This document shows positions 31,676 through 40,908 of a stretch of DNA of 64,000 nucleotides, in pieces. The number at the start of each line of letters is the position of its first letter. Position 1 is the first letter of the stretch. This DNA comes from Helcococcus massiliensis (lineage in GTDB: Bacteria > Bacillota > Clostridia > Tissierellales > Peptoniphilaceae), in NCBI RefSeq assembly GCF_900258485.1, contig NZ_OGVE01000003.1:1-64000 (forward strand), given 5' to 3'. The notes beneath the pieces are model-generated. The model saw only the letters and a list, made by a program, of their open reading frames with translations, did not search any database and had not been told where the DNA came from. The position numbers and the translations under genes were made by a program.

Positions 31676-33718
31676 ATGGGTTACTCTAAATTAGTATATG
31701 ATAGCGTTGGAAGATCATATCCTAGAAAAAATCAATATATTGTAGATTTATTAAAAGCCTCCCCTTCTGAAAAGAAAAATATTGATAAAAAATCTCATCC
31801 ATACATAAAAAAATTGGAAGATTTCAAAAATAAAGAAAAAGATTTTTTAGAAAGAATAGAAAAAGAGGCAAAAGAAAAATTTTCTAATATAGAAAATAAA
31901 AAAATTAGAGATCTTGAAGAAACATATTACAAGGCTGTACAGAAAGAAAGTTTCTATAAAGATTATATTGATTTAACTTACGATGCAGAATTAGAACATC
32001 TTATAGCCGAAAGAGAAGTTATGCATATCCCAGGCATTATTTCTCACGATAAAGATTTACATGAGCAACTAAAAGAAAGATCTGCTCAATTAGCTAACAT
32101 TAGCCAAAGTGAAATTGACCAAGCTAATAAAGAAATTGCAGCAAAAACAAATATTAGAAAAGAACAACTTGATGCAGAATTGAAAGAATTAGATAGTAAA
32201 TTTAGGAAAAAAATTATATCTAAAACTGCATTAAAAACTGAGAAAAAGGCTAAAAAGAGAGCTGCTGATGATGATATAAAATCATATTCATACCTCAATA
32301 AAAAGACAGCTTATGAAGAAGATATTAAAAATATCAAACATAGAATTAAGATGGATTTTAAATCAGGAATAAATGTTTTAGAATCTGACAAATCTGATAT
32401 AAGAAGAAAAACTCCTATTGAAGTAGATAAAACTAAGCCACTTATCTCATATGCAACTGCATTGATTCCAGGTTTAGGACAATTATTAAATAAGCAATAT
32501 ATGAAAGCTATTTTCTTCTTTATAGGAACTTTATTTATATATTTAGTATCCATTCCTTATGCACTAGGATATGGAAACTACCAAGGTGAAGGTATACAAG
32601 GACTTATAAGTCTAGCCCAAGGTGGCGGTAGATTAGATAGGTCAGTTATCTTCTTAATTGAAGGTATCATAGCTATTATGTTACTTGTAATCGCTCTTGT
32701 TATATTTTATATTTCCTTTAAAGATGTAAATACAGTTGAAAAAGGGCTTATTAAAGGTATAAGAAGAAAAGAATGGTTTGAAACCAAACAAAGTATATCA
32801 ACAGATGGTTTCCCATACTTAGTAATCTCACCAGCTGCTATCGTAACTATGTTTATAGTTTTAGTACCAATTATTACAACTGTATTCTTGTCATTTACAA
32901 ACTATGATCCTAACCACCAATCTAAATTCCAATGGATAGGATTAGGCAACTACGCTACCCTATTTAGAGGTGAAGGTGTTGCCGGTATGGCTTTCTGGCC
33001 AATAGTTTTATGGACACTAATATGGACATTTGGCGCAACAACTTTAGCTATAGCAATAGGATTTATCTTATCCTTGATTGCTAACCAAGAAAGAATTAGA
33101 TTCAAAGGATTCTTTAGAACTATCTACCTACTACCATGGGCAGTACCTGCCTTTATTACAATAATGTTTTTCTCACAAATGTTCGCAAGTAATGGACCTT
33201 TAACAGGCCTTATAAAATCAGTATTTGGAGATACAATATTTGGTATGCCAGTAGATATTAAAAATAATACTATACAAACAAGAGCAATCTTGATGCTATT
33301 ACAAGGTTGGTTAGGATCAGCTTATATATTCTTACTAACTACAGGTATCTTACAATCTATACCTAAAGACCTATATGAAGCTGCAGAAATTGATGGAGCA
33401 ACAGGCTTCCAACAAACACTAAAGATTACTATACCTCTTGTATTGTATCAAACAGGTCCCCTATTAATTGGACAGTATACATTTAACTTTAACAACTTCT
33501 CAATTATTCACCTATTCAACGGTGGTGGACCATTCTTACCAAGTACTTACGGTAACGTTGCAGGATCTACAGATATTTTAATTTCCTATATTTACAAGTT
33601 AACCATAGGAAATAACTACCAAGCTTTAGGTGCTGCTGTAACTATGATTGTATCCTTAACATTAATGTTTGTTACCTTCTTAGGTATGAGAGACATGAAA
33701 GCATTTAAGGAGGATTAA
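31676..33718 (+). CDS. malF: maltodextrin ABC permease MalF with a long N-terminal extension
   Basis: Membrane subunit of the maltodextrin importer. The 680-residue chain exceeds the usual ~430-510. Residues 1-245 are hydrophilic, Lys/Glu-rich and predicted coiled coil (KKLEDFKNKEKDFLERIEKE). Residues ~255-350 form a small two-to-three-helix unit with IPGLGQLLNKQYMKAIFF. The permease core follows from ~380, with the EAA loop EAAEIDGATGFQQTLKITIP near 575 that docks the ATPase. AAGGAAGG lies 6 bp before the ATG. MalG starts 1 bp after the stop. The extension probably projects into the cytoplasm beside MalK; its role is unknown. Confidence 0.92.
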   Translation: MGYSKLVYDSVGRSYPRKNQYIVDLLKASPSEKKNIDKKSHPYIKKLEDFKNKEKDFLERIEKEAKEKFSNIENKKIRDLEETYYKAVQKESFYKDYIDLTYDAELEHLIAEREVMHIPGIISHDKDLHEQLKERSAQLANISQSEIDQANKEIAAKTNIRKEQLDAELKELDSKFRKKIISKTALKTEKKAKKRAADDDIKSYSYLNKKTAYEEDIKNIKHRIKMDFKSGINVLESDKSDIRRKTPIEVDKTKPLISYATALIPGLGQLLNKQYMKAIFFFIGTLFIYLVSIPYALGYGNYQGEGIQGLISLAQGGGRLDRSVIFLIEGIIAIMLLVIALVIFYISFKDVNTVEKGLIKGIRRKEWFETKQSISTDGFPYLVISPAAIVTMFIVLVPIITTVFLSFTNYDPNHQSKFQWIGLGNYATLFRGEGVAGMAFWPIVLWTLIWTFGATTLAIAIGFILSLIANQERIRFKGFFRTIYLLPWAVPAFITIMFFSQMFASNGPLTGLIKSVFGDTIFGMPVDIKNNTIQTRAILMLLQGWLGSAYIFLLTTGILQSIPKDLYEAAEIDGATGFQQTLKITIPLVLYQTGPLLIGQYTFNFNNFSIIHLFNGGGPFLPSTYGNVAGSTDILISYIYKLTIGNNYQALGAAVTMIVSLTLMFVTFLGMRDMKAFKED

Positions 33719-33719
33719 G

Positions 33720-34616
33720 ATGTTTAAGAAGAAAAATAAAAATAAAGACTTATATTTATCTGATAAGCAACCTCTAAACACAGCCGGAAAAATTATGTTG
33801 GCTATATCCTATATAATACTTTTAGTTTGGGCTGTAGTTATCATATTCCCACTAGGAATAATGGTTTTATCAAGTTTTAATGGTAACCAAAGTGCATATA
33901 TATCACTTTCAAGTGAATTTGCCTTTTCCTTAAAACACTTTGAATATTTGTTTAAAGAAACAAACTTCCTATTATGGACAAAAAATACCATTATAATAGC
34001 TATAATTTCTACCCTATTGACTCTTACAATAGTTTCCTTTACAGGATATGCTTATTCTAGATATAGATTCAAGGGTAAAAAGATGAGTTTAATGGGAATA
34101 ATGCTTATTCAAATCATACCTACTTTTGCAGGTATTACAGCCTACTACGCCCTACACACAATCATCTCTGGTATAGTTCCAAGTTTTTCAAGGACTGCCA
34201 TGTTGATAATGATTTATGCTGGTGGTGGTATTGCTGGTAATACATTTATTCTAAAGGGATATATTGACTCAATCTCAAAAGAACTAGATGAAGCTGCAAA
34301 GATAGATGGATGTTCAAACTTCCAAGTTTATAAATTGATAATTATGCCTATAGCAAGACCTATGCTAGCAATTATAGCCTTATGGTCCTTCATCGGCCCA
34401 TTCATGGACTATATGCTACCAGCAATCTTGCTAACAAGTAATGAAGATTATACTTTAGCCACTGGATTACAAACATTGATAAGTGATGTTAGAAATATGC
34501 ACCAACCAGTATTTGCTGCTGGTGGTTTATTGACAGCTTTACCAATTGTAATACTATTTACAAGCTTACAAAAAGAATTAGTATCTGGTTTAAGTTCTGG
34601 TTCAGTTAAGGGTTAG
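33720..34616 (+). CDS. malG: maltodextrin ABC permease MalG
   Basis: The 298-residue second membrane subunit has six helices, with EAA loop DEAAKIDGCSNFQVYKLIIM near 195 contacting MalK. The first helix is LAISYIILLVWAVVIIFPL. Length is normal. AAGGAGG lies within the end of malF and the ATG follows the malF stop by 1 bp. It works with MalF, the MalK dimer and MalE. Confidence 0.95.
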   Translation: MFKKKNKNKDLYLSDKQPLNTAGKIMLAISYIILLVWAVVIIFPLGIMVLSSFNGNQSAYISLSSEFAFSLKHFEYLFKETNFLLWTKNTIIIAIISTLLTLTIVSFTGYAYSRYRFKGKKMSLMGIMLIQIIPTFAGITAYYALHTIISGIVPSFSRTAMLIMIYAGGGIAGNTFILKGYIDSISKELDEAAKIDGCSNFQVYKLIIMPIARPMLAIIALWSFIGPFMDYMLPAILLTSNEDYTLATGLQTLISDVRNMHQPVFAAGGLLTALPIVILFTSLQKELVSGLSSGSVKG

Positions 34617-34624
34617 GAGGAAAG

Positions 34625-35707
34625 ATGAAAGTTACAATGGAAAACCTCGGTAAAAAATACGAGGGAAGAGAAAATTTCACACTTAGAAATATTAATTTAG
34701 AAATAGAAGACCAAGAATTTTTAGTTATATTAGGACCATCAGGTTGTGGTAAGTCCACCCTATTACGTATGATAGCTGGTCTTAACTCAATCACAGAAGG
34801 TGAACTATACTTTGGTGGTAAGCTAATGAACAAGGTACAGCCAAAAGATAGAGATATAGCTATGGTATTCCAATCATATGCTTTATATCCTCACTTAACT
34901 GTATATGATAACATGGCCTTTTCACTAAAAATGCAAAAGGAAAGAAAGGAAGTTATTCACCAAAAGGTTATGGAAGCAGCTGAAGTACTTCAATTAGAAG
35001 ACTACCTATATTCTAAACCTTCAGATATATCTGGTGGTCAAAGACAAAGAGTTGCCCTTGGACGTGCTATGGTTAGAAAACCTGGAGTTTTCTTGATGGA
35101 CGAACCTCTATCAAACCTTGATGCTAAACTTAGAGAACACATGAGAGTTGAGCTAGTTAGACTTCACAAACAATTAGGTACAACTTCAATATATGTTACT
35201 CACGACCAAACTGAAGCTATGACCATGGCTGATAAAATTTTACTTTTAGATGGTGGTGAAATCCAACAATTTGGTACACCTAATGAATTTTATAATACTC
35301 CTGCAAACCTATTTGTTGCTAGATTTATTGGTTCACCTACAATGAATATATTTGATGGTGTTTACCAAAATGGAAGATTCGTTTCAGACAATGGAGCAAT
35401 TGATATCGAACCAAAGGATGCTGATAAAGAGTTATTAAATGCCCATGAAGGTAAAAAAGTTTATCTAGGTATTAGACCAGAAAGATTATTAGCAGGAAGT
35501 AAAGAAAATAGTTTCAAAGGTAGAATTGACGTTATAGAAATGCTTGGTAAAGAACAAGTACTTTATGTTAAACTTGATGATGATAAGGAAGTTATCATTT
35601 CTCAACCAGGTCACTATAAATATGAAATTGATGAAATCCATGATTTTGAATTCGATTTAGATGCCCTACATTTCTTTGATGGTGAAACAACAAAGAGAAT
35701 AAATTAG
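34625..35707 (+). CDS. malK: maltodextrin ABC transporter ATPase, MalK/MsmX type
   Basis: The 360-residue ATPase powers maltodextrin import. Walker A is GPSGCGKST (about 38), Q-loop VFQSYALYPHLTVYDNM, signature ISGGQRQRVALGRAMVRKP, Walker B FLMDEPLSNLDAKLR and H-loop THDQTEAM. A C-terminal OB-fold/TOBE regulatory domain starts near 240 (IGSPTMNIFDGV) and includes YLGIRPERL. AGGAGG lies 6 bp before the ATG. Having its own ATPase in the operon differs from Firmicutes that share one MsmX among importers. Confidence 0.95.
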   Translation: MKVTMENLGKKYEGRENFTLRNINLEIEDQEFLVILGPSGCGKSTLLRMIAGLNSITEGELYFGGKLMNKVQPKDRDIAMVFQSYALYPHLTVYDNMAFSLKMQKERKEVIHQKVMEAAEVLQLEDYLYSKPSDISGGQRQRVALGRAMVRKPGVFLMDEPLSNLDAKLREHMRVELVRLHKQLGTTSIYVTHDQTEAMTMADKILLLDGGEIQQFGTPNEFYNTPANLFVARFIGSPTMNIFDGVYQNGRFVSDNGAIDIEPKDADKELLNAHEGKKVYLGIRPERLLAGSKENSFKGRIDVIEMLGKEQVLYVKLDDDKEVIISQPGHYKYEIDEIHDFEFDLDALHFFDGETTKRIN

Positions 35708-35714
35708 GTGTCTC

Positions 35715-36683
35715 ATGAATAGCAAAGTTACAATCAAGGATATAGCTTACTTATCAGGTGTTAGTATATCAACTGTATCTAGAGTTGTTTCTGGCAAGAA
35801 AAATGTAAATGAGATCACGAGAAAAAAAGTCCAGGATGTTATTAAAAAGACTGGATATGAACCTAACTACACAGCAAGGGCCTTGGCTACTAAAAACACC
35901 AATACCATTGCTGTGGTACTAGATAGGACTCCTAAACAGTCCTTTACAAACTCTTTCTATATCGAAGCCTTAGAAGCCATTAGTTATGAATTAAACCTAC
36001 ATGGTAAAGATATGCTCTTGGTATTCTCTTCAAATAATATAAAAAAAGAAGACAATAAGGTGAAACAACTGATACAAACTAATAAAATAGATGGAGTAAT
36101 AAAACTTTCTGTACACCAGGAAGATCAGACTCTCCAATATCTAGTCGAAACTTCAACACCTACTGTAATCATCGGTAGACATGATAATAAAAACATTTTA
36201 AGTGTCAACAACAACAATGTTGAAGCCATGGAAATGGCTGTGGATGAGCTAATAAATAAGGGCAATAAAAAAATAGCTTTAGTTACAGGAAATAAAGATT
36301 TGACTGTAACCATCGACAGAATGGAAGGATATAAAAAATCACTGTTAAGGAATAACTTAACTTTTTCTAAAGACGACATCTATTCAGTAAACTTTGATAT
36401 AGATGACGCTTATAATATAGCTGATGAAATATTCAAAAAGGACTATGATGCTATTGCAACTACCGATGACCTCATAGCCTTTGGTATTTCAAAAAGAGCT
36501 AAGGAAGTTAATAAGATTTATGATATACTTACATTTAACAACACACTTTTGGCAGAACTAAGTGAGCTACCATTAATAATTGTAGATATCAACCCTGCCG
36601 AAATCGGAAAAAAATCCGTAGAATTATTATTGGATACTGCACCAATTGAAAAACAAGTAATTGTAAATACTAAAATTATATAG
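35715..36683 (+). CDS. malR: LacI-family transcriptional regulator of maltodextrin genes
   Basis: The 322-residue repressor has an N-terminal helix-turn-helix and hinge (TIKDIAYLSGVSISTVSRVV, residues 4-23; YEPNYTARALAT) followed by a periplasmic-binding-like effector domain. The probable ligand is maltose or a maltodextrin. The cre-like dyad at 29797-29818 over the operon's own promoter is the likely site, giving feedback control. AGGTG lies before the ATG, 8 bp after malK. Confidence 0.9.
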   Translation: MNSKVTIKDIAYLSGVSISTVSRVVSGKKNVNEITRKKVQDVIKKTGYEPNYTARALATKNTNTIAVVLDRTPKQSFTNSFYIEALEAISYELNLHGKDMLLVFSSNNIKKEDNKVKQLIQTNKIDGVIKLSVHQEDQTLQYLVETSTPTVIIGRHDNKNILSVNNNNVEAMEMAVDELINKGNKKIALVTGNKDLTVTIDRMEGYKKSLLRNNLTFSKDDIYSVNFDIDDAYNIADEIFKKDYDAIATTDDLIAFGISKRAKEVNKIYDILTFNNTLLAELSELPLIIVDINPAEIGKKSVELLLDTAPIEKQVIVNTKII

Positions 36684-36691
36684 GAGTAAAT

Positions 36692-38212
36692 ATGACAGAA
36701 GAATATAATTACCAGAAAATTAATGAGAATAGGTATTCTGGTGTTCTAATGCACATATCTTCCCTACCTGGTCCTTATGGAATCGGTAGTTTAGGCGAAA
36801 ACGCTAGAAGATTTGTAGATTTTCTTGTTGATTCTGGACAAAGCTATTGGCAACTTTTACCTGTTGGTCCAACCAGCTATGGTGACAGTCCATATCAATC
36901 TTTTTCAACCTTTGCTGGAAACCCATATTTCATAGATTTAGATTACCTAATCAATGATGGTCTATTGACATATGAAGATGTAAAACATATGAATGAAAAT
37001 GTAGACATCTCTTCAGTTGATTACGGTAGAATCTACCATGAAAGATACCCAGTTCTAAGAAAGGCTTTTGAAAAATTTGATTTAGAATCAAAAGATTATG
37101 GACATTTCAAAACTCAAGAAGCTTTTTGGTTAGATGACTATACCCAATTTATGGCGTTGAAAGACTACCATGATGGTATATCTTGGATCCAATGGGATGA
37201 TAAATACAAACTTAGAGATCCTAAGGCTATGAAAAAGTTCGTTAAAGACCATAAGGAAGAAATAGAATTCCACGCATTCTTACAATACCTATTTTTCAGA
37301 CAATGGGAAGCACTTAAAGACTACACTCATGGTAAAAATATTGAAATGATTGGAGATATACCTATCTATGTAGCTGAAGATTCAGCAGATGTTTGGGCAA
37401 ATCCAGACCTATTTGTACTAAACCCTGACCTATCACCAAAAGAAGTTGGTGGAGTTCCACCAGACGATTTTTCAGATGATGGACAATTATGGGGTAATCC
37501 AGTTTATGATTGGAAAGCAAATAAAAAAGAAAATTATAAATGGTGGGTAGAAAGAATTAGAGCATCATTCAAGTTATTTGACATGATTAGAATAGACCAC
37601 TTTAGAGGTTTTGATTCATATTGGTCAATACCTGCAGGTAGCGAAAATGCAGCTCCTGGTAGGTGGGTTGAAGGTCCTAAGTATGACTTATTTAGAGTTG
37701 TAAAAGAAGAGTTAGGTGATATGCCAATCATCGCAGAAGACCTTGGATTCATGACTAAGGGAGTTTATGATCTTAGAGAAAAAACCGGATTCCCAGGCAT
37801 GAAGATTTTAGAGTTTGCTTTCAATGAAGAAATGAATAGTGAACACATACCTCACAACCATGATACAAATTATGTTGTTTATCCAGGTACTCATGATAAC
37901 GAAACAATTACCGGTTGGTTTAAGTCAGTAGACCCTGCTACCCTACAAAGAGCAGTTGAATACTGTGGCTTACAAGGTTACGAAGGTTATAACTGGGGTA
38001 TAATTAGAACTTGTATGAACTCAGTAGCAAACTGGGCTATATTCCAATTACAAGATATCCTAGACCTTGACAACCATGCAAGGATGAATGTGCCAAACAC
38101 TCTAGGCACAAACTGGAAGTGGAGAGCTACAGAAATACCTTCAGACTATATAAAAGATAAATTATATAGGTATACCAAAAACGGTGCTAGATTAAATAAA
38201 CACAATAAATAA
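36692..38212 (+). CDS. malQ: 4-alpha-glucanotransferase (amylomaltase)
   Basis: Transfers alpha-1,4-glucan segments between maltodextrins and frees glucose, making imported sugars usable. The 506-residue GH77 enzyme has SSLPGPYGIGSLGENARRF, LLPVGPTSYGDSPYQS, IGDIPIYVAEDSADVWANP, the nucleophile region MIRIDHFRGFDSYW, acid/base region IIAEDLGFMT and YPGTHDNETITGWF. AGGAG lies 7 bp before the ATG. Last gene of the mal operon; a strong terminator follows. No maltodextrin phosphorylase gene is in the window. Confidence 0.96.
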   Translation: MTEEYNYQKINENRYSGVLMHISSLPGPYGIGSLGENARRFVDFLVDSGQSYWQLLPVGPTSYGDSPYQSFSTFAGNPYFIDLDYLINDGLLTYEDVKHMNENVDISSVDYGRIYHERYPVLRKAFEKFDLESKDYGHFKTQEAFWLDDYTQFMALKDYHDGISWIQWDDKYKLRDPKAMKKFVKDHKEEIEFHAFLQYLFFRQWEALKDYTHGKNIEMIGDIPIYVAEDSADVWANPDLFVLNPDLSPKEVGGVPPDDFSDDGQLWGNPVYDWKANKKENYKWWVERIRASFKLFDMIRIDHFRGFDSYWSIPAGSENAAPGRWVEGPKYDLFRVVKEELGDMPIIAEDLGFMTKGVYDLREKTGFPGMKILEFAFNEEMNSEHIPHNHDTNYVVYPGTHDNETITGWFKSVDPATLQRAVEYCGLQGYEGYNWGIIRTCMNSVANWAIFQLQDILDLDNHARMNVPNTLGTNWKWRATEIPSDYIKDKLYRYTKNGARLNKHNK

Positions 38213-38216
38213 AAGC

Positions 38217-38254
38217 AAAAAGACCTTAGATTTAATTTAATCTAAGGTCTTTCT
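38217..38254 (+). terminator. mal operon terminator
   Basis: AAAGACCTTAGATT / AATCTAAGGTCTTT hairpin with a 6-nt loop, 8 bp after malQ, followed by a T-rich stretch. Confidence 0.92.
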
Positions 38255-38282
38255 TATTCTACATTTCATTAGCGATTCCACA

Positions 38283-38415
38283 AAAAATGCTCCCTATTCG
38301 GTCACATCTTTTTTGTTCCACTGCAGAAGGGCAGCAACCCATCTATCTTCGCACTTCGTGCTTGATATATGGGGGCTAACGTAAAAACATCGCCTACGAT
38401 GTTTTTACTCCCATT
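38283..38415. repeat. structured intergenic repeat, copy B
   Basis: Second copy of the element at 11170-11303, same orientation. CCCATCTATC (38338-38347) pairs with GATATATGGG (38364-38373) with one mismatch, around the conserved GCAC-TTC-GTGC (38351-38361). GTAAAAACATCG (38381-38392) pairs perfectly with CGATGTTTTTAC (38397-38408). Arms that differ from copy A remain complementary. It lies between convergent malQ and the phosphodiesterase gene and abuts the latter's stop codon, so on the minus strand the long hairpin could also protect or end that mRNA, although no T-run follows. Confidence 0.82.
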
Positions 38416-38891
38416 CACAATCTTATTCTTTCAACCTCTATATTATCTTTTGAGATATCCATGATAACATAGGATTCATATTCTCCACCACGGTCATAGC
38501 CGGCGGATCCAGGATTTAAGATTTTTATACCTTCCTCTTCCCTATAGTCATAAACATGGGTATGTCCATAGAAAACCATATCAGCCTCTGCTTCTTTGGC
38601 GGCATAAATCAAGCTAGTATTTGACCATCCAACTCTTTCAAGATGACCATGAGTCAATAGTATTTTATGACTTTCAAGTCTTATGAGCATTTTCCATGGG
38701 GTATTTTCATCATAATAATCATTATTCCCCCTAACTACATGCATAGGAAGGCCAGTTTTTTCATGAATTAATTTAGCATCACTGACCATATCACCTAGAT
38801 GAATAAGTAATTCTATATCATCCCTTAGCAATAAATCGCTTATTACTTGGTCGCATCTTCCATGGGTATCAGAAACAATAGCTATTTTCAT
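38415..38891 (-). CDS. YfcE/MJ0936-type metallophosphoesterase
   Basis: The 158-residue metal-dependent phosphodiesterase hydrolyses model phosphodiesters; the physiological substrate is unsettled. Motifs are IVSDTHG, HLGDMVSDA, VRGNNDYYD, LLTHGHLERVG and FYGHTHVYDY, which supply the two-metal site. Length is typical. Its ATG overlaps the rdgB stop (ATGA). It is last in the tsaE-to-phosphodiesterase run; the same rdgB-phosphoesterase pairing occurs in many Firmicutes. Confidence 0.93.
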   Translation of the reverse strand: MKIAIVSDTHGRCDQVISDLLLRDDIELLIHLGDMVSDAKLIHEKTGLPMHVVRGNNDYYDENTPWKMLIRLESHKILLTHGHLERVGWSNTSLIYAAKEAEADMVFYGHTHVYDYREEEGIKILNPGSAGYDRGGEYESYVIMDISKDNIEVERIRL

Positions 38892-39484
38892 TTGATTTCC
38901 TCCAATAAAACTTTTAGTTTATCTAAGGCTCTTCTCCTATGGTTTACAGATAACCTTTCTTGGTCACTAGCTTGGGCTAGGGTCTTATCTAATGACTTTA
39001 TTATGAATATAGGATTATATCCAAACTTATTTTCATGACCAAGTCTCTCAAAACTTATATAGCCTTCAAGTTCACCTTCAAGATAATGGTCTTTTCCATT
39101 CTCATCAATAAAGCATAGGACTGTAATAAATCTTGCTGTCCTTTTATCTAAGTCCTTTATATCACTTAAGTCTTTTAATAATTTATCATTATTATCTTCG
39201 TAGCTTGCATTTTCACCTGCATATCTTGCAGAATAAATGCCTGGTTTGCCATTTAAGGCATCTACAAATAACCCTGTATCATCTGCTAGGACAGGCTTTT
39301 TAAATCGATCATATAAGCTTTTAGCCTTGATATAGGCGTTTTCTTTTAGGCTGCTACCTGTCTCCTCTACATCAAAATCTTCAATGTCCAGGTCTTTTTT
39401 ACTTAATAAGCAATATTGGTCACCAAGGATATTTTGTATTTCATATATTTTATCTTTATTGGAGGTTGAAAGTATTATTTCCAT
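38888..39484 (-). CDS. rdgB: XTP/dITP pyrophosphatase (RdgB/HAM1)
   Basis: Hydrolyses non-canonical purine nucleoside triphosphates (XTP, dITP) to monophosphates, keeping them out of nucleic acids. The 198-residue protein has IILSTSNKDKIYEIQNIL, EETGSSLKENAYIKAKSL, PVLADDTGLFVDALNGKPGI YSARYAG (metal and substrate sites) and GYNPIF near the C-terminus. Length is normal. It starts 3 bp after gatB. Confidence 0.95.
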   Translation of the reverse strand: MEIILSTSNKDKIYEIQNILGDQYCLLSKKDLDIEDFDVEETGSSLKENAYIKAKSLYDRFKKPVLADDTGLFVDALNGKPGIYSARYAGENASYEDNNDKLLKDLSDIKDLDKRTARFITVLCFIDENGKDHYLEGELEGYISFERLGHENKFGYNPIFIIKSLDKTLAQASDQERLSVNHRRRALDKLKVLLEEIK

Positions 39485-39486
39485 TA

Positions 39487-40908
39487 TTATCTCTTTTCTA
39501 GTTCCTCTGCTATAAGTTTATTAGCCTCTTGTGGTTTGGCCTTACCCTGTGATTTTTTCATTACCTGTCCTACTAAAAATCCTAAGGCTCTACCCTTACC
39601 ATCCTTGAAGTCAGCTATTGATTGTGGGTTTTCATCAAGTACTTCATTTACAAGTTTTATCAAGAAATCAGGGTCATTTATTTGTTCTAAGCCCTTGTCT
39701 TTCATCACTTGTTCTGGATCTTCATTTGTTTCAAATATTTGTCTAAAAATCTTTTTAGCAGAGTTATTTGATGTTCTTTCATCTTTAACAAGTTTCAATA
39801 ATTTAATAAAGTTCTCATTTGATAGCTTAATTTCACTAACACTTATTTCGTGTTCCTTAGTTCTTCTTAAGGTTTCAGTTAAAATCCAGTTTGCTATTAA
39901 TTCTGGTTCATTGAAGAGGCTTAATAAGTCTTCATAATAATGTGACACTTCCTTATCTTTAGATAAGACATTTGCATCATAATCATTTAGACCATATTCT
40001 TTCATGTATCTCTTCTTCTTGTCTCCAGGTAATTCTGGAATAGAATCTTTTATTTCAGCTATAAATTCGTCAGATAAATTCAACCTTGGTAGGTCTGCAT
40101 CTACTGTAAACCTATAGTCATTTTCTTCGTCTTTCTTTCTCATTAAAATTGTTGATTCTGAAGTTTCATCCCATCTTCTTGTTTCTTTGCTTGAAGTCTC
40201 GCCATTTTCTAAGGCTTTCTTTTGTCTTTCTTCTTCATACAAGATTGCTCTTTCAACAGCCCTAAATGAGTTTAAGTTTTTAACTTCAACTATAGCATGT
40301 TTGTTGCCTTGGTTGTCTACCACGTTGACGTTAACGTCACATCTTAAAGAACCCTCTTCCATCTTAACATCTGAAGAACCAATATATTTTAATCTTTCTC
40401 TTAGGCCTTCTAAGAAAGTTTTTGCTTCTTCAGCTGATGATAGGTCAGGTTCTGTAACAATTTCAATAAGTGGCACACCAGCCCTATTATAGTCAAGTAA
40501 GCTATTTCCACCTTCTGTATGGGTAGATTTACCGGTATCTTCTTCCACATGGATTCTTTGGATTCTTACCTTTTTAGGTTCACCATTTGCTTCTATTTCT
40601 AGGTATCCATGTTCTGCAAAAGGTTCATCTTGTTGGGTAATTTGATAGCCCTTAGTTAGGTCAGGATAAAAATATTTTTTTCTATCAAATTTCATTGTTT
40701 GTCTAATTTCACAATCAAAGGCTAGACCAGCTTTTACAGCTAATTTAATAGCATTTTCATTGATTCTTGGAAGCGTACCAGGATGTCCCAAGCATGTTGG
40801 ACAAACTAGTGTGTTTGGTGCAGCACCGAATTCATTTTTACATGAGCAGAACATTTTGCTAGCTGTAGCTAGTTCCGCATGAATTTCTAATCCTATTATT
40901 GTTTTCAT
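39487..40908 (-). CDS. gatB: aspartyl/glutamyl-tRNA amidotransferase subunit B
   Basis: Kinase and tRNA-binding subunit of GatCAB, which converts Glu-tRNA-Gln (and Asp-tRNA-Asn) to the amide. The 473-residue protein has IGLEIHAELATASKMFCSC with the zinc-binding cysteines, TLVCPTCLGHPGTLP, DLTKGYQITQQDEPF and VEVKNLNSFRAVERAI, then helical and YqeY/tail domains. Its ATG overlaps the gatA stop by one base. A functional GatCAB implies there may be no glutaminyl-tRNA synthetase. Confidence 0.97.
   Translation of the reverse strand: MKTIIGLEIHAELATASKMFCSCKNEFGAAPNTLVCPTCLGHPGTLPRINENAIKLAVKAGLAFDCEIRQTMKFDRKKYFYPDLTKGYQITQQDEPFAEHGYLEIEANGEPKKVRIQRIHVEEDTGKSTHTEGGNSLLDYNRAGVPLIEIVTEPDLSSAEEAKTFLEGLRERLKYIGSSDVKMEEGSLRCDVNVNVVDNQGNKHAIVEVKNLNSFRAVERAILYEEERQKKALENGETSSKETRRWDETSESTILMRKKDEENDYRFTVDADLPRLNLSDEFIAEIKDSIPELPGDKKKRYMKEYGLNDYDANVLSKDKEVSHYYEDLLSLFNEPELIANWILTETLRRTKEHEISVSEIKLSNENFIKLLKLVKDERTSNNSAKKIFRQIFETNEDPEQVMKDKGLEQINDPDFLIKLVNEVLDENPQSIADFKDGKGRALGFLVGQVMKKSQGKAKPQEANKLIAEELEKR

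Noticed and set aside
38381-38415. Hairpin of structured repeat copy B as an ordinary terminator of the phosphodiesterase gene
   Set aside because: There is no T-run after the stem on the minus strand, and copy A carries the same kind of hairpin with no gene ending there.
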